A stretch of DNA of 64,000 nucleotides. Source: Paenibacillus hexagrammi (lineage in GTDB: Bacteria; Bacillota; Bacilli; Paenibacillales; NBRC-103111). Position 1 is the first letter of the stretch, and each line of letters opens with the position of its first letter. The position numbers and the translations under genes were made by a program. The stretch spans positions 4,030,001-4,094,000 of the forward strand of contig NZ_CP090978.1 in assembly GCF_021513275.1 (NCBI RefSeq). Direction: 5' to 3'. Positions 40,970-49,335 of the stretch are shown one piece after another. The notes below the pieces were generated by a model, which was not told the DNA's origin, did no database searches, and saw only the letters and a program-made list of their open reading frames with translations.

Positions 40970-41863
40970 ATGATGCAGAATATGAACGATAACCTAGAGA
41001 GAAGACTGACGATTGTTTTATTCCTGGCACTTCCTCTCATCGTACTGCTCGTTTTTTCCTATTATCCTGCAGTGAAATTGTTCCAGATTAGTTTAACGGA
41101 TTGGGATGGTCTAAAGCCTACATATAATTTCATTGGATTGGCAAATTACAAAGAGATTATCAGTCAAAATACCGCTTGGAAAACGTTGGTAAACAACTTG
41201 GCTTACGTCATCATATCGGTAATCCAAACATTTCTCGGTTTGTATTTCGCAATTTTGCTGGATTCCAATATTCGGGCAAAGCGCTTCTTTCGTTCTTTTC
41301 TTTTCATGCCTTACATTTTGAACGGAGTCGCAGTTGCGTATATGTTCAGTTATTTGTATAACTTTGAAGATGGACCGATCAATATTCTATTGAGGTCGAT
41401 TGGTCTAGGAGACTATTCCATTCACTTCTTGTCCAACACGTGGTCTGCCAACATGTCGCTAGCGTTCATGGGGTTATGGCAAAACACAGGCTTAGCCATG
41501 GTAATTTTTCTCGGAGCGCTGCAATCGATCCCGAAAGATTTGTACGAATCAGCGAGTATGGATGGGGCGAATTTTTTCGATAAAGTGCGCTTTATTACCA
41601 TTCCAAGCATGAAATTAGTCGTACAAATTAATTTGTTCTTAAGCTTAAACGGCGCCTTGCAGGCCTTTTTCCAGCCTTTTATTATGACTAAAGGCGGTCC
41701 AGGCGACCGCACGCAAACTTTTGCTTCCATGGCGTATTACACAGCCTTTAATTTTCACAACTTCGGATTAGCTTCCGCACTGGGAATCTTCCTCCTGGCT
41801 ATTGTTCTTATCGTGCTTCTCATTCAGAATATTGTGATTCGCGGGGGAGGTGAAGAGTCGTGA
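40970..41863 (+). CDS. ABC sugar transporter permease (MalF/UgpA type)
   Basis: 297 aa, six predicted membrane segments (first IVLFLALPLIVLLVFSYYPAV is at ~14). The EAA loop is YESASMDGANFFDKVRFITIP (~180-200). Start ATG 40970 follows AAGGGGGTGG. It overlaps the next permease by 4 bases. Together with the binding lipoprotein and second permease it forms a carbohydrate importer. Substrate is unknown; oligosaccharides are likely given the flanking enzymes. Confidence 0.92.
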   Translation: MMQNMNDNLERRLTIVLFLALPLIVLLVFSYYPAVKLFQISLTDWDGLKPTYNFIGLANYKEIISQNTAWKTLVNNLAYVIISVIQTFLGLYFAILLDSNIRAKRFFRSFLFMPYILNGVAVAYMFSYLYNFEDGPINILLRSIGLGDYSIHFLSNTWSANMSLAFMGLWQNTGLAMVIFLGALQSIPKDLYESASMDGANFFDKVRFITIPSMKLVVQINLFLSLNGALQAFFQPFIMTKGGPGDRTQTFASMAYYTAFNFHNFGLASALGIFLLAIVLIVLLIQNIVIRGGGEES

Positions 41864-42720
41864 AGCGTCGATATTTCGAATCAGGCCTTGTCGTAAATCA
41901 CCCGGTGCTCCGCTTATTTAATTATTCGCTCCTGCTGCTCTTCGTGATCATGGTGGTCACCCCGATATTGATTGTGTTTCTAGCTTCTTTTAAGTCCAAT
42001 CAAGAATATATGTATTCCCATGTCTGGGATTTGCCCAAAAGCTTCTTGAATTTCGAAAACTTCTCCATCTATTGGAAGCGTGGAAAGATGCTGCTAGGAT
42101 TTAAGAACGTGGGAATCCTTATTCTTGTAGCTTTATTTACAAGCATATTTATGGGAACGATGGTGGCCTTCGTGGTTACCCGGTTTCAATTCAGATTTAG
42201 GAAATTGCTGCTTGGGATGTATGTGTTTGCTGCCGTGCTGCCCAGCACTACAACGGCGATTGCAACCTTTACAATTATCAAAAGCCTGCATCTCTACAAT
42301 ACGCTAACCGCTGGACTCGTGTTGTACTCGGCTGCTGGAGTTCTTGATATTTATATGTTTATGCAATTCATGTACAAGATTCCGACCGAATTGGATCAAA
42401 GCGCGCGAGTCGAGGGCGCCTCATACTGGCGTGTCTATTGGTCTCTTATTTTACCATTGATGCGTCCAGCCATCGCCACAATCAGTATTTTGAAGGTTGT
42501 CGGCATTTATAACGATTTTTTCGTTCCAACCGTTTACATGCCTTCATCCAAGTTATCTACGATTACGAGCGGCTTGATGCTGTTCACCCAAGATCGCTTA
42601 TCCCAGTGGAACGTTCTTTCTGCTGGTATTATCGCTGTTCTGCTTCCAACCCTGATTATTTATCTACTGGCGCAAAGATTCATTATCTCTGGGGTTACGG
42701 ACGGTGCTGTGAAATCTTAA
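41860..42720 (+). CDS. ABC sugar transporter permease (MalG/UgpE type)
   Basis: 286 aa second permease of the importer, with six membrane segments and the EAA-like loop LDQSARVEGASYWRVYWSLILP (~175-195; D in place of the leading E). GTG start overlaps the stop of the first permease, behind GGGGGAGG. A terminator follows the stop by about 60 bases, closing the operon. Confidence 0.91.
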   Translation: MKRRYFESGLVVNHPVLRLFNYSLLLLFVIMVVTPILIVFLASFKSNQEYMYSHVWDLPKSFLNFENFSIYWKRGKMLLGFKNVGILILVALFTSIFMGTMVAFVVTRFQFRFRKLLLGMYVFAAVLPSTTTAIATFTIIKSLHLYNTLTAGLVLYSAAGVLDIYMFMQFMYKIPTELDQSARVEGASYWRVYWSLILPLMRPAIATISILKVVGIYNDFFVPTVYMPSSKLSTITSGLMLFTQDRLSQWNVLSAGIIAVLLPTLIIYLLAQRFIISGVTDGAVKS

Positions 42721-42779
42721 GCTATCTGGGGTACGTAATTCTGTATTATTATTCGCGATTCTATTTCCAGGAGAAAAAT

Positions 42780-42816
42780 AAACCTGCCGTTACCCCATTT
42801 GGGTTTAGGCAGGTTT
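42780..42816 (+). terminator. Terminator of the sugar importer operon
   Basis: AAACCTGCC...GGCAGGTTT, 9-bp stem with a 19-base loop, followed by CATCTTTT. A related hairpin with the same left arm (AAACCTGCCGTTACCC) follows the GGDEF gene at 44554. Confidence 0.7.
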
Positions 42817-42825
42817 CATCTTTTC

Positions 42826-42891
42826 ACCGCTTCGCTATATAAATTCATGATAAAGCTTCATCAGCGCCCGCTTCTCAATTCGCGACACATC
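42826..42891 (-). repeat. Sporulation sigma-factor 3' end remnant, copy 1
   Basis: On the minus strand this encodes [17 protein letters not shown] then a stop, the C-terminal region 4.2 helix of SigK/SigE-type sigma factors. The match to the copies at 43668, 45288 and 47821 ends abruptly at 42891, with unrelated sequence beyond. No start codon or upstream sigma domains are present. Confidence 0.7.
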
Positions 42892-42926
42892 TAACAGTTT
42901 ATTTGAAGTCCCAAGACTTTTAAACG

Positions 42927-43232
42927 TTACCAATGTGATTCAAAAAAAGCAATATGCAATGACCTATCTGGGTGACAATTGCTTATTGCTTTATCATTTA
43001 TTTGAATAAAACCTTGTCTACGTCGTATTTGGCCCTGTATGTTATTCACGATATAGGTTTCGTAGATTTCTCTTTCAACCGGGTCTTCAACTACACTAAC
43101 CTCAATCTTTGTTACTTCATTTCTATTGTTTTTAATAGGTGAGACGGTATCCTCAAAATGCTTTTTTATTCTTCGGCGCAGCTTCCTAGCTTTACCGACA
43201 AACAATAATTCAGTAACGAGGCCCGCGTTCAC
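42927..43232 (-). pseudogene. Remnant of a GIY-YIG nucleotide-excision-repair-like endonuclease
   Basis: The stretch ELLFVGKARKLRRRIKKHFED to VEDPVEREIYETYI matches the core of small GIY-YIG proteins annotated in Bacillota as nucleotide excision repair endonuclease. The first half of the GIY-YIG motif is not visible upstream. The 3' end is shifted: removing one A near the codons after YETYIVN gives TYRAKYDVDKVLFK and a stop at 42998. GTG 43232 has no good ribosome site. Both ends being damaged points to real decay. Confidence 0.6.
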
Positions 43233-43415
43233 TTCAAGCCATTGATCAAAATCCTCCCCTTGTCATCTTCGTAAGTATGGGATTTCATTGACTATCCACA
43301 AAAAAACAAGAATATACATTCTTATTTCTTCAATGTTTGCAATCAATAACAAGCTATAATAGACAAGCATAACCAGCTTGTGGTGGAACGCTCCCCTCCG
43401 TAAGGAGGTGGCGGT

Positions 43416-43529
43416 ATGGATACTTTCCAGACGATCATGTCGTTTATCGCGTTCCGGACATTTCTTCTGGCTCTTTTGACTTATAGCAAAAACGAAAGTA
43501 ACCCACCCAAGTTGACTTCAGCCAGGTAG
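43416..43529 (+). CDS. Small holin-like toxin (type I toxin-like peptide)
   Basis: 37-aa peptide starting MDTFQTIMSFIAF with a single hydrophobic helix (FLLALLTY) and a polar, basic tail. This resembles the putative holin-like toxins (TxpA/BsrE group) of Bacillota, which insert in the membrane and are held down by an antisense RNA. Start ATG 416 has a strong AAGGAGGTG 5 bases upstream. A terminator overlaps the last codons, so a very short mRNA is expected. A TATAAT lies at 43355-43360. No antitoxin RNA could be assigned by eye. Confidence 0.6.
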   Translation: MDTFQTIMSFIAFRTFLLALLTYSKNESNPPKLTSAR

Positions 43530-43543
43530 TGGGTTATTTTTTT
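43500..43543 (+). terminator. Terminator of the holin-like toxin gene
   Basis: AACCCAC (43500-43506) pairs with GTGGGTT (43529-43535), followed by ATTTTTTT. The left arm is inside the coding region and the right arm begins at the stop codon. Confidence 0.75.
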
Positions 43544-43667
43544 CCTACATACACTTGGAGGGTAGCCCCATCCAAACTGTTATGCAAAGAGACGAGTAGC
43601 GCACGTCTCTATTGTTATTCTTATCGTAATACGAGTGGATCATACCTTCAAGACCTTAAACCAATCT

Positions 43668-43745
43668 ACCGCTTCGCCTTTAAAGCTCATGATACAGCTT
43701 CGTAAGCGCCCTTTTCTCTACTGGTGACACATAGGCTCCGCGAAA
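43668..43745 (-). repeat. Sporulation sigma-factor 3' end remnant, copy 2
   Basis: The minus strand encodes RGAYVSPVEKRALTKLYHEL then a stop, homologous to the sigma tail in the copy at 47821 but with several changes. The 43530-43881 interval has no other gene; apart from this remnant it holds the toxin terminator and the promoter region of the GGDEF gene. Confidence 0.65.
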
Positions 43746-43881
43746 AGAAACCATACTGATTGATGCTGCATCTGTAGATGGAAATTATTGTTGACTTATC
43801 ACATGGTCCCCACTACTGTATATTAGATAATAAACTATAAACATTGAAACTGGTTCCACTCCGACCGCAGTGAGGTGCATC

Positions 43882-44538
43882 GTGAAATACCGAGGAAGAA
43901 TCATAACGGCTTGCCTGATTTTACCGATTCACACGGCTTACATTATTTATTATTACATCCGTGATGGCCGCGTGGATATTGCAGACCTCTCCGCCTATCC
44001 GCTCTTTATTATTATTGCCTACTGGGCTGGCCTTCAATATGACAAAGCGGTCTATTATTCCAATATGGATGCACTAACCAATCTTTATAATCGTCGATTC
44101 ATCATAAGCGCGTTTGGAAAAATTAAATCTCAAGTTCAGCGAGTAAAAAGTCGTATGTTCCTCCTCCTCATCGACTGTGATAAATTCAAGGAGATTAATG
44201 ATACATACGGACATGCCAAAGGGGATGCGGTACTGGCCTCCATCGCGAAAACCCTAACCGCGTCCACTCGTCCACGTGATCTCATCGCACGTTGGGGTGG
44301 AGACGAATTCGTTATTATCGGTCACTACAAAGACGAAGAAAAAGTTCTCCAAGTCATTTTGAACCTGTTGGAAACACAGCTATTGGAGGTTGCAGACAAG
44401 TTCGACTTCCCCGTCACTGTCTCGATTGGAACTGCGATCTTCCCTGATGACGGACAAGATTTGGACCAACTGCTGCGGATCGCTGATGAGAACATGTACA
44501 CCTGCAAGCGGGTTAAAAAAACTGATTTTCACCCCTAA
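43882..44538 (+). CDS. Membrane-bound diguanylate cyclase (GGDEF)
   Basis: 218 aa. Two N-terminal hydrophobic segments (ITACLILPIHTAYIIYYYI and YPLFIIIAYWAG) are followed by a complete GGDEF domain with the active motif RWGGDEFV (~133), DALTNLYNRR at its start and the metal-binding Asp in LLIDCDKFK. It should make c-di-GMP from GTP. No RxxD inhibitory site is evident before the motif. GTG 43882 with AGGTG nearby is preferred; GTG 43870 is in frame upstream. It is isolated among remnants and followed by its own terminator. Confidence 0.87.
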   Translation: MKYRGRIITACLILPIHTAYIIYYYIRDGRVDIADLSAYPLFIIIAYWAGLQYDKAVYYSNMDALTNLYNRRFIISAFGKIKSQVQRVKSRMFLLLIDCDKFKEINDTYGHAKGDAVLASIAKTLTASTRPRDLIARWGGDEFVIIGHYKDEEKVLQVILNLLETQLLEVADKFDFPVTVSIGTAIFPDDGQDLDQLLRIADENMYTCKRVKKTDFHP

Positions 44539-44553
44539 TCTTCTAACCATGCG

Positions 44554-44603
44554 AAAAATAAACCTGCCGTTACCCAATCGGGATAATGACAGGTTTTATT
44601 TTC
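44554..44603 (+). terminator. Terminator of the GGDEF gene
   Basis: Arms AAATAAACCTG and CAGGTTTTATTT (one bulge) followed by TTCTACT. It shares AAACCTGCCGTTACCC with the terminator at 42780, so the two are related copies. Confidence 0.65.
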
Positions 44604-44613
44604 TACTAGTCCC

Positions 44614-45170
44614 TTAGTGATTCACTCTTAATGTCTTTTTGATTCTCGAAGCGATCATTTCAAGGATGACGGCGAAAGCGAGGATAAAGTACGTAATGGA
44701 ACCAATTTCCCTCACATCATAATAGAAGGATCCGGCCATAAACATATCGTAGCCGATCCCCCGGCTCCAGCTGCCGCTCCCATGGCTACAGCAACTGCAA
44801 AGTTGATCTCAAAGCGCATAAACGTCCAGGAGATCAAGTAGGTGGCGCTTGAAGGGATAACGGCTTGGAAGACGATTTGCCACCAATTGGCGCCGCTCGC
44901 TTTTAACGCTTCAATGACCCCTTTATCCAGCTCTTCGAAGGACTCCGAATACGCTTTAACCAAATAGCTAACGGAGTGGAACGTCATCCCGATAACCGCT
45001 GCGACACTGCCAAGTCCTGCAGCAACGGCAAAAATTAACACCCATAGTACTGTAGGCACAGCTCGTATGAAGGAAACGCCAGCTTTAATCACTACCGAGA
45101 ATTTGGGATTCGAGAGATTACGGGCCGCTAATAAACCAAGGAACAAGGCGATAAGCATATGTAAACTCCG
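44614..45170 (-). pseudogene. phnE: phnE-type phosphonate transporter permease, truncated and frameshifted
   Basis: C-terminal ~185 residues of a PhnE permease: LGLLAARNLSN, SFIRAVPTVLWVLIFAVAAGLG, the EAA-like loop VIEALKASGANWWQIVFQAVIP and, after restoring one base in a C5 run (44758-44762), GGIGYDMFMAGSFYYDVREIG to a stop at 44614. The first third of the gene is missing upstream of 45158 and no other phn genes are near. This is a non-functional remnant. Confidence 0.75.
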
Positions 45171-45228
45171 GTAACCAAAAATAGCAGTGCATTGAGTTTC
45201 CCTCTGGAGCCTGTACTAAAAATAAAAG

Positions 45229-45259
45229 AAAAGGAAGAACTCCACGAGTCCTCCCTTTT
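45229..45259 (-). terminator. Terminator after GGDEF-EAL gene and sigma remnant
   Basis: Arms AAAGGAAGAACTC and GAGTCCTCCCTTT, followed on the minus strand by TTCTTTTATTTTT. It shares the GAGGACTC...GAGTTCT core with terminators at 26026, 47580 and 47781. Confidence 0.75.
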
Positions 45260-45287
45260 AGCTTTCTATTAAACTCCACTTCATTCA

Positions 45288-45330
45288 TCTCTTCGCCTTA
45301 TATAACTCATGATACAGCTTCATACGCTCA
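45288..45330 (-). repeat. Sporulation sigma-factor 3' end remnant, copy 3
   Basis: The minus strand encodes ERMKLYHELYKAKR then a stop, the extreme C-terminus of a SigK-type factor. It begins immediately after the stop of the GGDEF-EAL gene and is followed by a terminator of the same family as the one after copy 4, so the duplicated unit seems to include the native terminator. Confidence 0.6.
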
Positions 45331-47132
45331 TACAAGGGACTTACGGCTAAGTAAAAGACCTATTTCCTCTGGGGAAGAGGGGCGGTGAAAGTAAAAACCT
45401 TGCCCGATATCACAGCCGTATTGCTGGAGTATACTCAACTCCTGCAATTGTTCGATGCCTTCACAGATGACTTGTAAGTTCATACTGTGGCCGATATCGA
45501 TGATAAGCTTGACTATTGAATCAGAGGGGGTGTCGGCTGTTAATTCCTGTGTAAATGACCGATCAATCTTAAGAAAATCCGCGGGTAGGTGCCGCAAAAT
45601 ACTGAGTGAAGAGTAACCCGTTCCGAAGTCATCAATCGAAATTTTCACCCCTTTGCTCCGGAGTTCACTAAGTATTGAGATCGATTCGCTCAGGTTCTGC
45701 ATCATACTCTCCGTGACTTCCAACTCCAAGAAAGCGGGGTCGAAATCCACCTCATCCAGGATTTCTAGGACCCTCGAGGAAAAATTTGGCGATTTAAACT
45801 GGCGGATCGAGATATTAATAGCTATCGTTAGATTGGGATTTCCATCGCACTGCCAGTAACGCGCCTGCCTGCATGCCTCCCCAAGGATCCATTCGCCCAG
45901 TTCAACGATAACACCGGTCTGTTCGGCTAGCGGGATGAAGACGGATGGCTCGATCGACCCTAGTTCCGAATGTGTCCAACGCATCAACGCCTCCAACCCC
46001 TAATTCTCCCCGTGCTTATCTCCACCAGCGGCTGGTAGTGAACGATTATCTCCCCCTTACTCACTGCGCTCCGGAGATCGTTCTCAAGCTTTACTTGACG
46101 TAGCAACTCTGTGCTCCTAATAGCGGAGAAGAAACGAAACCCATTTTTCTCACTGCGCTTAACACTGTACATCGCCTTGTCGGCGTATTGGATCAGTGTT
46201 TCAGCATCGTGCGCATCTTCGGGATACAGGCTGATGCCGATACTTGGTGTCGTATAGAACTGCTTTTGATATATCCAAAATGGATTGCGGAACGAGCGGA
46301 TGAGCCGCTCCGCCAATGTTTCGATCTCCTCCTGCTGCTTGTAGGAGAGTAGCAGTATGAATTCGTCTCCAGAATAGCGGGAAATGAAGCAAGAATGGCC
46401 GACCGTTTCGTTAAGACGTCTTGCTACGTCCTGCAACATCTGGTCTCCCGCATTGTGACCCATCATGTCGTTGACGTTCTTAAAGTGGTCGAGGTCTAGA
46501 AACATAACGGCCAGTGGCGTTTCTTTGGACAACTCCGTATCCATACGCTCCTTGAGCAATTCTCGGTTTGGAAGCTTAGTAAGCGTATCGTAGTAGGCGA
46601 TATTTTCAAGCTCGCCAAACGCTTGATTGAGCTGCAGGTTTAACTCTACATTGATCGAGTTCTCTTCTTTCAAGTTCCGGAAGTAAAAAGCCAGAAGCGA
46701 ATAGAGGATCATATTTACGATGACACCGACCATCATAGTACGAATCATCTCCACCGGCTCTTCGCTCCAATAAATTGGAGTGATATATAGATAAAATCCC
46801 GCGGCGAAGAACGTTGGTAAGGACGATGGCAGCAGAAATGCAAGAAGGACAAGCGATAGGTACATGACACTGACCAACTTATCAAACGATAATTCGGGCA
46901 GTGCGTTGAAGAATGCGAGATAAGCGATTGCCGCTAGCACGTACTTATAAGGGATCGATTTGACAAGGATTGAGGCAAAGATGAAACCAGTAAAGGAGAG
47001 GGCAAGGACAAGACCTCGCGAACTGTTAACGGAGCTGATCATATTCATAGTAAGAGAAAACGCAGAGAGCAGGATGACTATATTCGGCGCAATATGCATA
47101 ATGCGTTTCGTCCAAGTCTTTGGCAGTTTCAT
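45328..47132 (-). pseudogene. GGDEF-EAL c-di-GMP enzyme with membrane anchor, one frameshift
   Basis: About 600 aa in frames 45984-47132 and 45328-45996, split at a C4 run (45997-46000). An extra base restores GRIRG-LEALMRW and continues into the EAL domain. The N-terminus has six or seven hydrophobic segments, then GGDEF (DTLTKLPNRE, motif YSGDEF with S for the first G, possibly reduced activity) and EAL (EALMRW, LEVTES, IDDFGTGYSSL, LKIDRSF, EGIE) with the residues needed for c-di-GMP breakdown. It is probably a phosphodiesterase. Confidence 0.85.
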
Positions 47133-47579
47133 CGATCGTACACCTCATCGACTAGAATTAATTTACTTTTTTCAACATTCCACACAAAAATTGTTTCTCC
47201 TTCTTTATTCGATCATTTAGGCTTAATAGTATCTATTCTAAACCAGTATGTTAGTAAGAAAGGGCATCAGTAACTGAGGGGTTATAAATCCAGGTGCCTT
47301 ATAAAGCCCACAGCAAACAATCCAGGGTAGACCGAATCATACTCAAGTAAACACAGCTGCGTCTAATTTTCTCGATTTTAAAAGTCGGCTCACTTCCAAA
47401 AGTGTTAGTTTAAATACAACGGTGGATTTCACTAAATATGTAAGAATGTCAAACAGATCACCAATCTCTGCCCAAAGGACAGGTTAAATGGCGATCTTCT
47501 AATAAGAGGTTATATTTCCATAATTCGGGTTTTTATCCAACTAGAGCAGTGTGCACCGTTTGTGTTTAAAAACACAAAA
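47133..47579. other. Gene-free A/T-rich interval
   Basis: Upstream region of the GGDEF-EAL gene. No open frame with a ribosome site or recognisable protein similarity was seen. A short palindrome (TTTGTGTTTAAAAACACAAA) lies near 47559-47578. Confidence 0.5.
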
Positions 47580-47601
47580 AGAGAACTCATTGGAGTCCTC
47601 T
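47580..47601 (-). terminator. GAGGACTC-family terminator, orphan
   Basis: AGAGaACTC-ATTG-GAGTcCTCT with a T-tract (TTTTTG) on the minus strand. It is almost identical to the terminator at 47781 but follows a MITE-like element rather than a gene. Confidence 0.6.
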
Positions 47602-47606
47602 AAGAC

Positions 47607-47775
47607 TGTTGATAAACTGGAATGAAGAGCTCAGTAGTTTTCGGAGAAGCGTAGCGGTCGACTTTGACAGTTTTGTTATCACCCTATAAGGCTTTTATTT
47701 CAATGAAATAACAAAATGTCAACAGCGATCGGAGAAAAGCTACTGAAGTTCGTAATGGAACCTAGTTGATCAACA
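47607..47775. mobile_element. MITE-like inverted-repeat element
   Basis: 169 bp that folds back along its length. The left end starts TGTTGATAAAC and the right end, read in reverse complement, TGTTGATCAAC. Inside, CAGTAG...TTTTC...TTGACA.TTTTGTTAT recurs on both arms around an A/T-rich centre near 47690. It holds no ORF. It is bracketed by near-identical terminators at 47580 and 47781. No clear target duplication was found. Confidence 0.5.
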
Positions 47776-47780
47776 AACTC

Positions 47781-47802
47781 AGAGAACTCATTCGAGTCCT
47801 CT
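47781..47802 (-). terminator. Terminator after the SLH-GH16-sigma chimera
   Basis: AGAGaACTC-ATTC-GAGTcCTCT starts at the stop codon of the chimeric gene. The T-tract is weak. Same family as the hairpins at 47580, 45229 and 26026. Confidence 0.55.
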
Positions 47803-49190
47803 TATAAATCTCTTATAGTTATTTCACCTGCTTCATCGCTTCGCCTTATAAACTCATGATAAAGCTTCATCAGCGACCGCTTCTCAATGCGCGATACATA
47901 GCTCCGAGAGCTCCCCAGCTCCTTCGCGATCTCCCTCTGCGTGACAGGCAACTTTGCTCGAACTTCGAACTTCCCGTAAGTCCAGTCGCCTTTCATTTGG
48001 GAAGTCAGCTTACCCGATGTGTAGTCGTGACCCGAGTGAGATTCTTTTTTTGCCTCCAGAACAAGTACGTTTTTGTCGCCGTCTTTCTCAATGCTTGCCG
48101 GTTTATCGTTAACCGTCACACCAGCAGCCCCTACCTTCAAATGACCAATCGTGCCGTTGTTCACGATTTTGGAGCCACCCGCCGCTTCTCCAATATGTAA
48201 TTCCTTCACTGTAGCACCTGAAGCTACTTCCACAATAGACGGATCTGTGACCTCGACGATGTCAGCCGAAGAATTCTCGTTTAAAGCAAGCCTCACAAGA
48301 TGATTCTTCTTGCTCAAGAGCACTCGAGACAGATTCGACTTATGAAATATGACGGAATGCGTCCCGCCTCCATGAACAAATGTGTCACCTGAAACCGTAA
48401 TGTTACTAAAGGTGGCCTCCCCTTCGCCTACTCCTTCTGTAACATAAAGATTCCCATCAATTTTCATATCTTGAAGTGCCGTACCTGGGCGATTAATGAT
48501 CACATTCCCTTTGATTTCCTTCGTTTTGAGATCGCCGTAATCCGGGCTCATCCAGACAATCATCCGATTCAGCAACTCGACGGTTTCAGCACGCGTCATA
48601 GCACGCTTTGGATGCAAATTGTGATCTTCATCCCCAGTTACATATCCTTCCGATGTTAAACTGGCCATGGCTGATTTGGCATAATCATCAATATCTACAG
48701 CATCATGGAAACCAGAAATCGAATCCTGGGCTCGACTGCCAATTTGAAAGGCCCGAGTAAGCAAAAGCACGGCATCTTGACGCAGAATCGGCTCATCGGG
48801 AAGGAACCTCCCGTCCGGATACCCTTCGATCAACCCAGCCTGAGTGGCTTTGGATACGGAATCCATGTACCAATCAGATGGTTTTACATCCGAAAACGAG
48901 GATGTGCCATTACCCGCAAACCGAAACACTCGGTTCAGAAATGTGACAAATTCAGCACGTGTTACCGGCTCATTTGGGTGAAACTTTTGATCGTCGTAAC
49001 CGGTTACAATATGAGCCTGTGCAAATTTCACGACAGCATCATTCGCCCAGTGACCATTCATATCCGCGAAAGTAGCAACTACCGATGACGGCGTTTCTTC
49101 TGCAGAAGCGGCCAAGACTGGTGCTGCCGAAGAGAAGGTAGGAATAACAAGACTGAAGCTTAAGAGTATAGCACTTACTTTCCGATACAC
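47802..49190 (-). CDS. SLH-domain surface protein truncated in GH16 and fused to a sigma-factor tail
   Basis: 462 aa from GTG 49190 (AGGAGGA 6 bases upstream). Order: signal peptide (to VLAASAEE), three SLH repeats ([37 protein letters not shown]) that bind secondary cell-wall polymer, a beta-strand-rich region (~230-380) and the start of a GH16 beta-glucanase domain ([19 protein letters not shown]). The GH16 domain stops at VRAKLPV and continues in frame as [21 protein letters not shown], the C-terminal helix-turn-helix of a SigK/SigE-type factor. The GH16 catalytic residues are absent, so the protein can at most act as a surface protein. The join looks like a recombination scar. Confidence 0.8.
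   Translation of the reverse strand: MYRKVSAILLSFSLVIPTFSSAAPVLAASAEETPSSVVATFADMNGHWANDAVVKFAQAHIVTGYDDQKFHPNEPVTRAEFVTFLNRVFRFAGNGTSSFSDVKPSDWYMDSVSKATQAGLIEGYPDGRFLPDEPILRQDAVLLLTRAFQIGSRAQDSISGFHDAVDIDDYAKSAMASLTSEGYVTGDEDHNLHPKRAMTRAETVELLNRMIVWMSPDYGDLKTKEIKGNVIINRPGTALQDMKIDGNLYVTEGVGEGEATFSNITVSGDTFVHGGGTHSVIFHKSNLSRVLLSKKNHLVRLALNENSSADIVEVTDPSIVEVASGATVKELHIGEAAGGSKIVNNGTIGHLKVGAAGVTVNDKPASIEKDGDKNVLVLEAKKESHSGHDYTSGKLTSQMKGDWTYGKFEVRAKLPVTQREIAKELGSSRSYVSRIEKRSLMKLYHEFIRRSDEAGEITIRDL
47821..47945 (-). repeat. Sporulation sigma-factor 3' end remnant, copy 4 (longest)
   Basis: Encodes [21 protein letters not shown] and [13 protein letters not shown], region 4.2 of a sporulation sigma factor, in frame with the GH16 piece upstream. 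Copies 1-3 match its downstream half. All four copies have the same orientation. Confidence 0.75.
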
Positions 49191-49335
49191 ATTGACTCCT
49201 CCTAGTAACAATAGTTGGTATAGCGGGCAAAGGCGGGTTGTTTTCATTATAGGCTCGGCCCCCGACGCCAGAAATACCAAATCGTTAATCTGGATAACAA
49301 ATATTCAATATGTAGCGAAGCTGGTTTCATCTTTT

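Noticed and set aside
43337-43360. TTGCAA and TATAAT as a sigma-A promoter for the toxin
   Set aside because: The spacing is only 12 bases; the TATAAT may be real but this -35 is not acceptable.
42826-47945. Active skin-like element inside sigK
   Set aside because: No recombinase gene and no complete sigK half is present; only 3' fragments remain.
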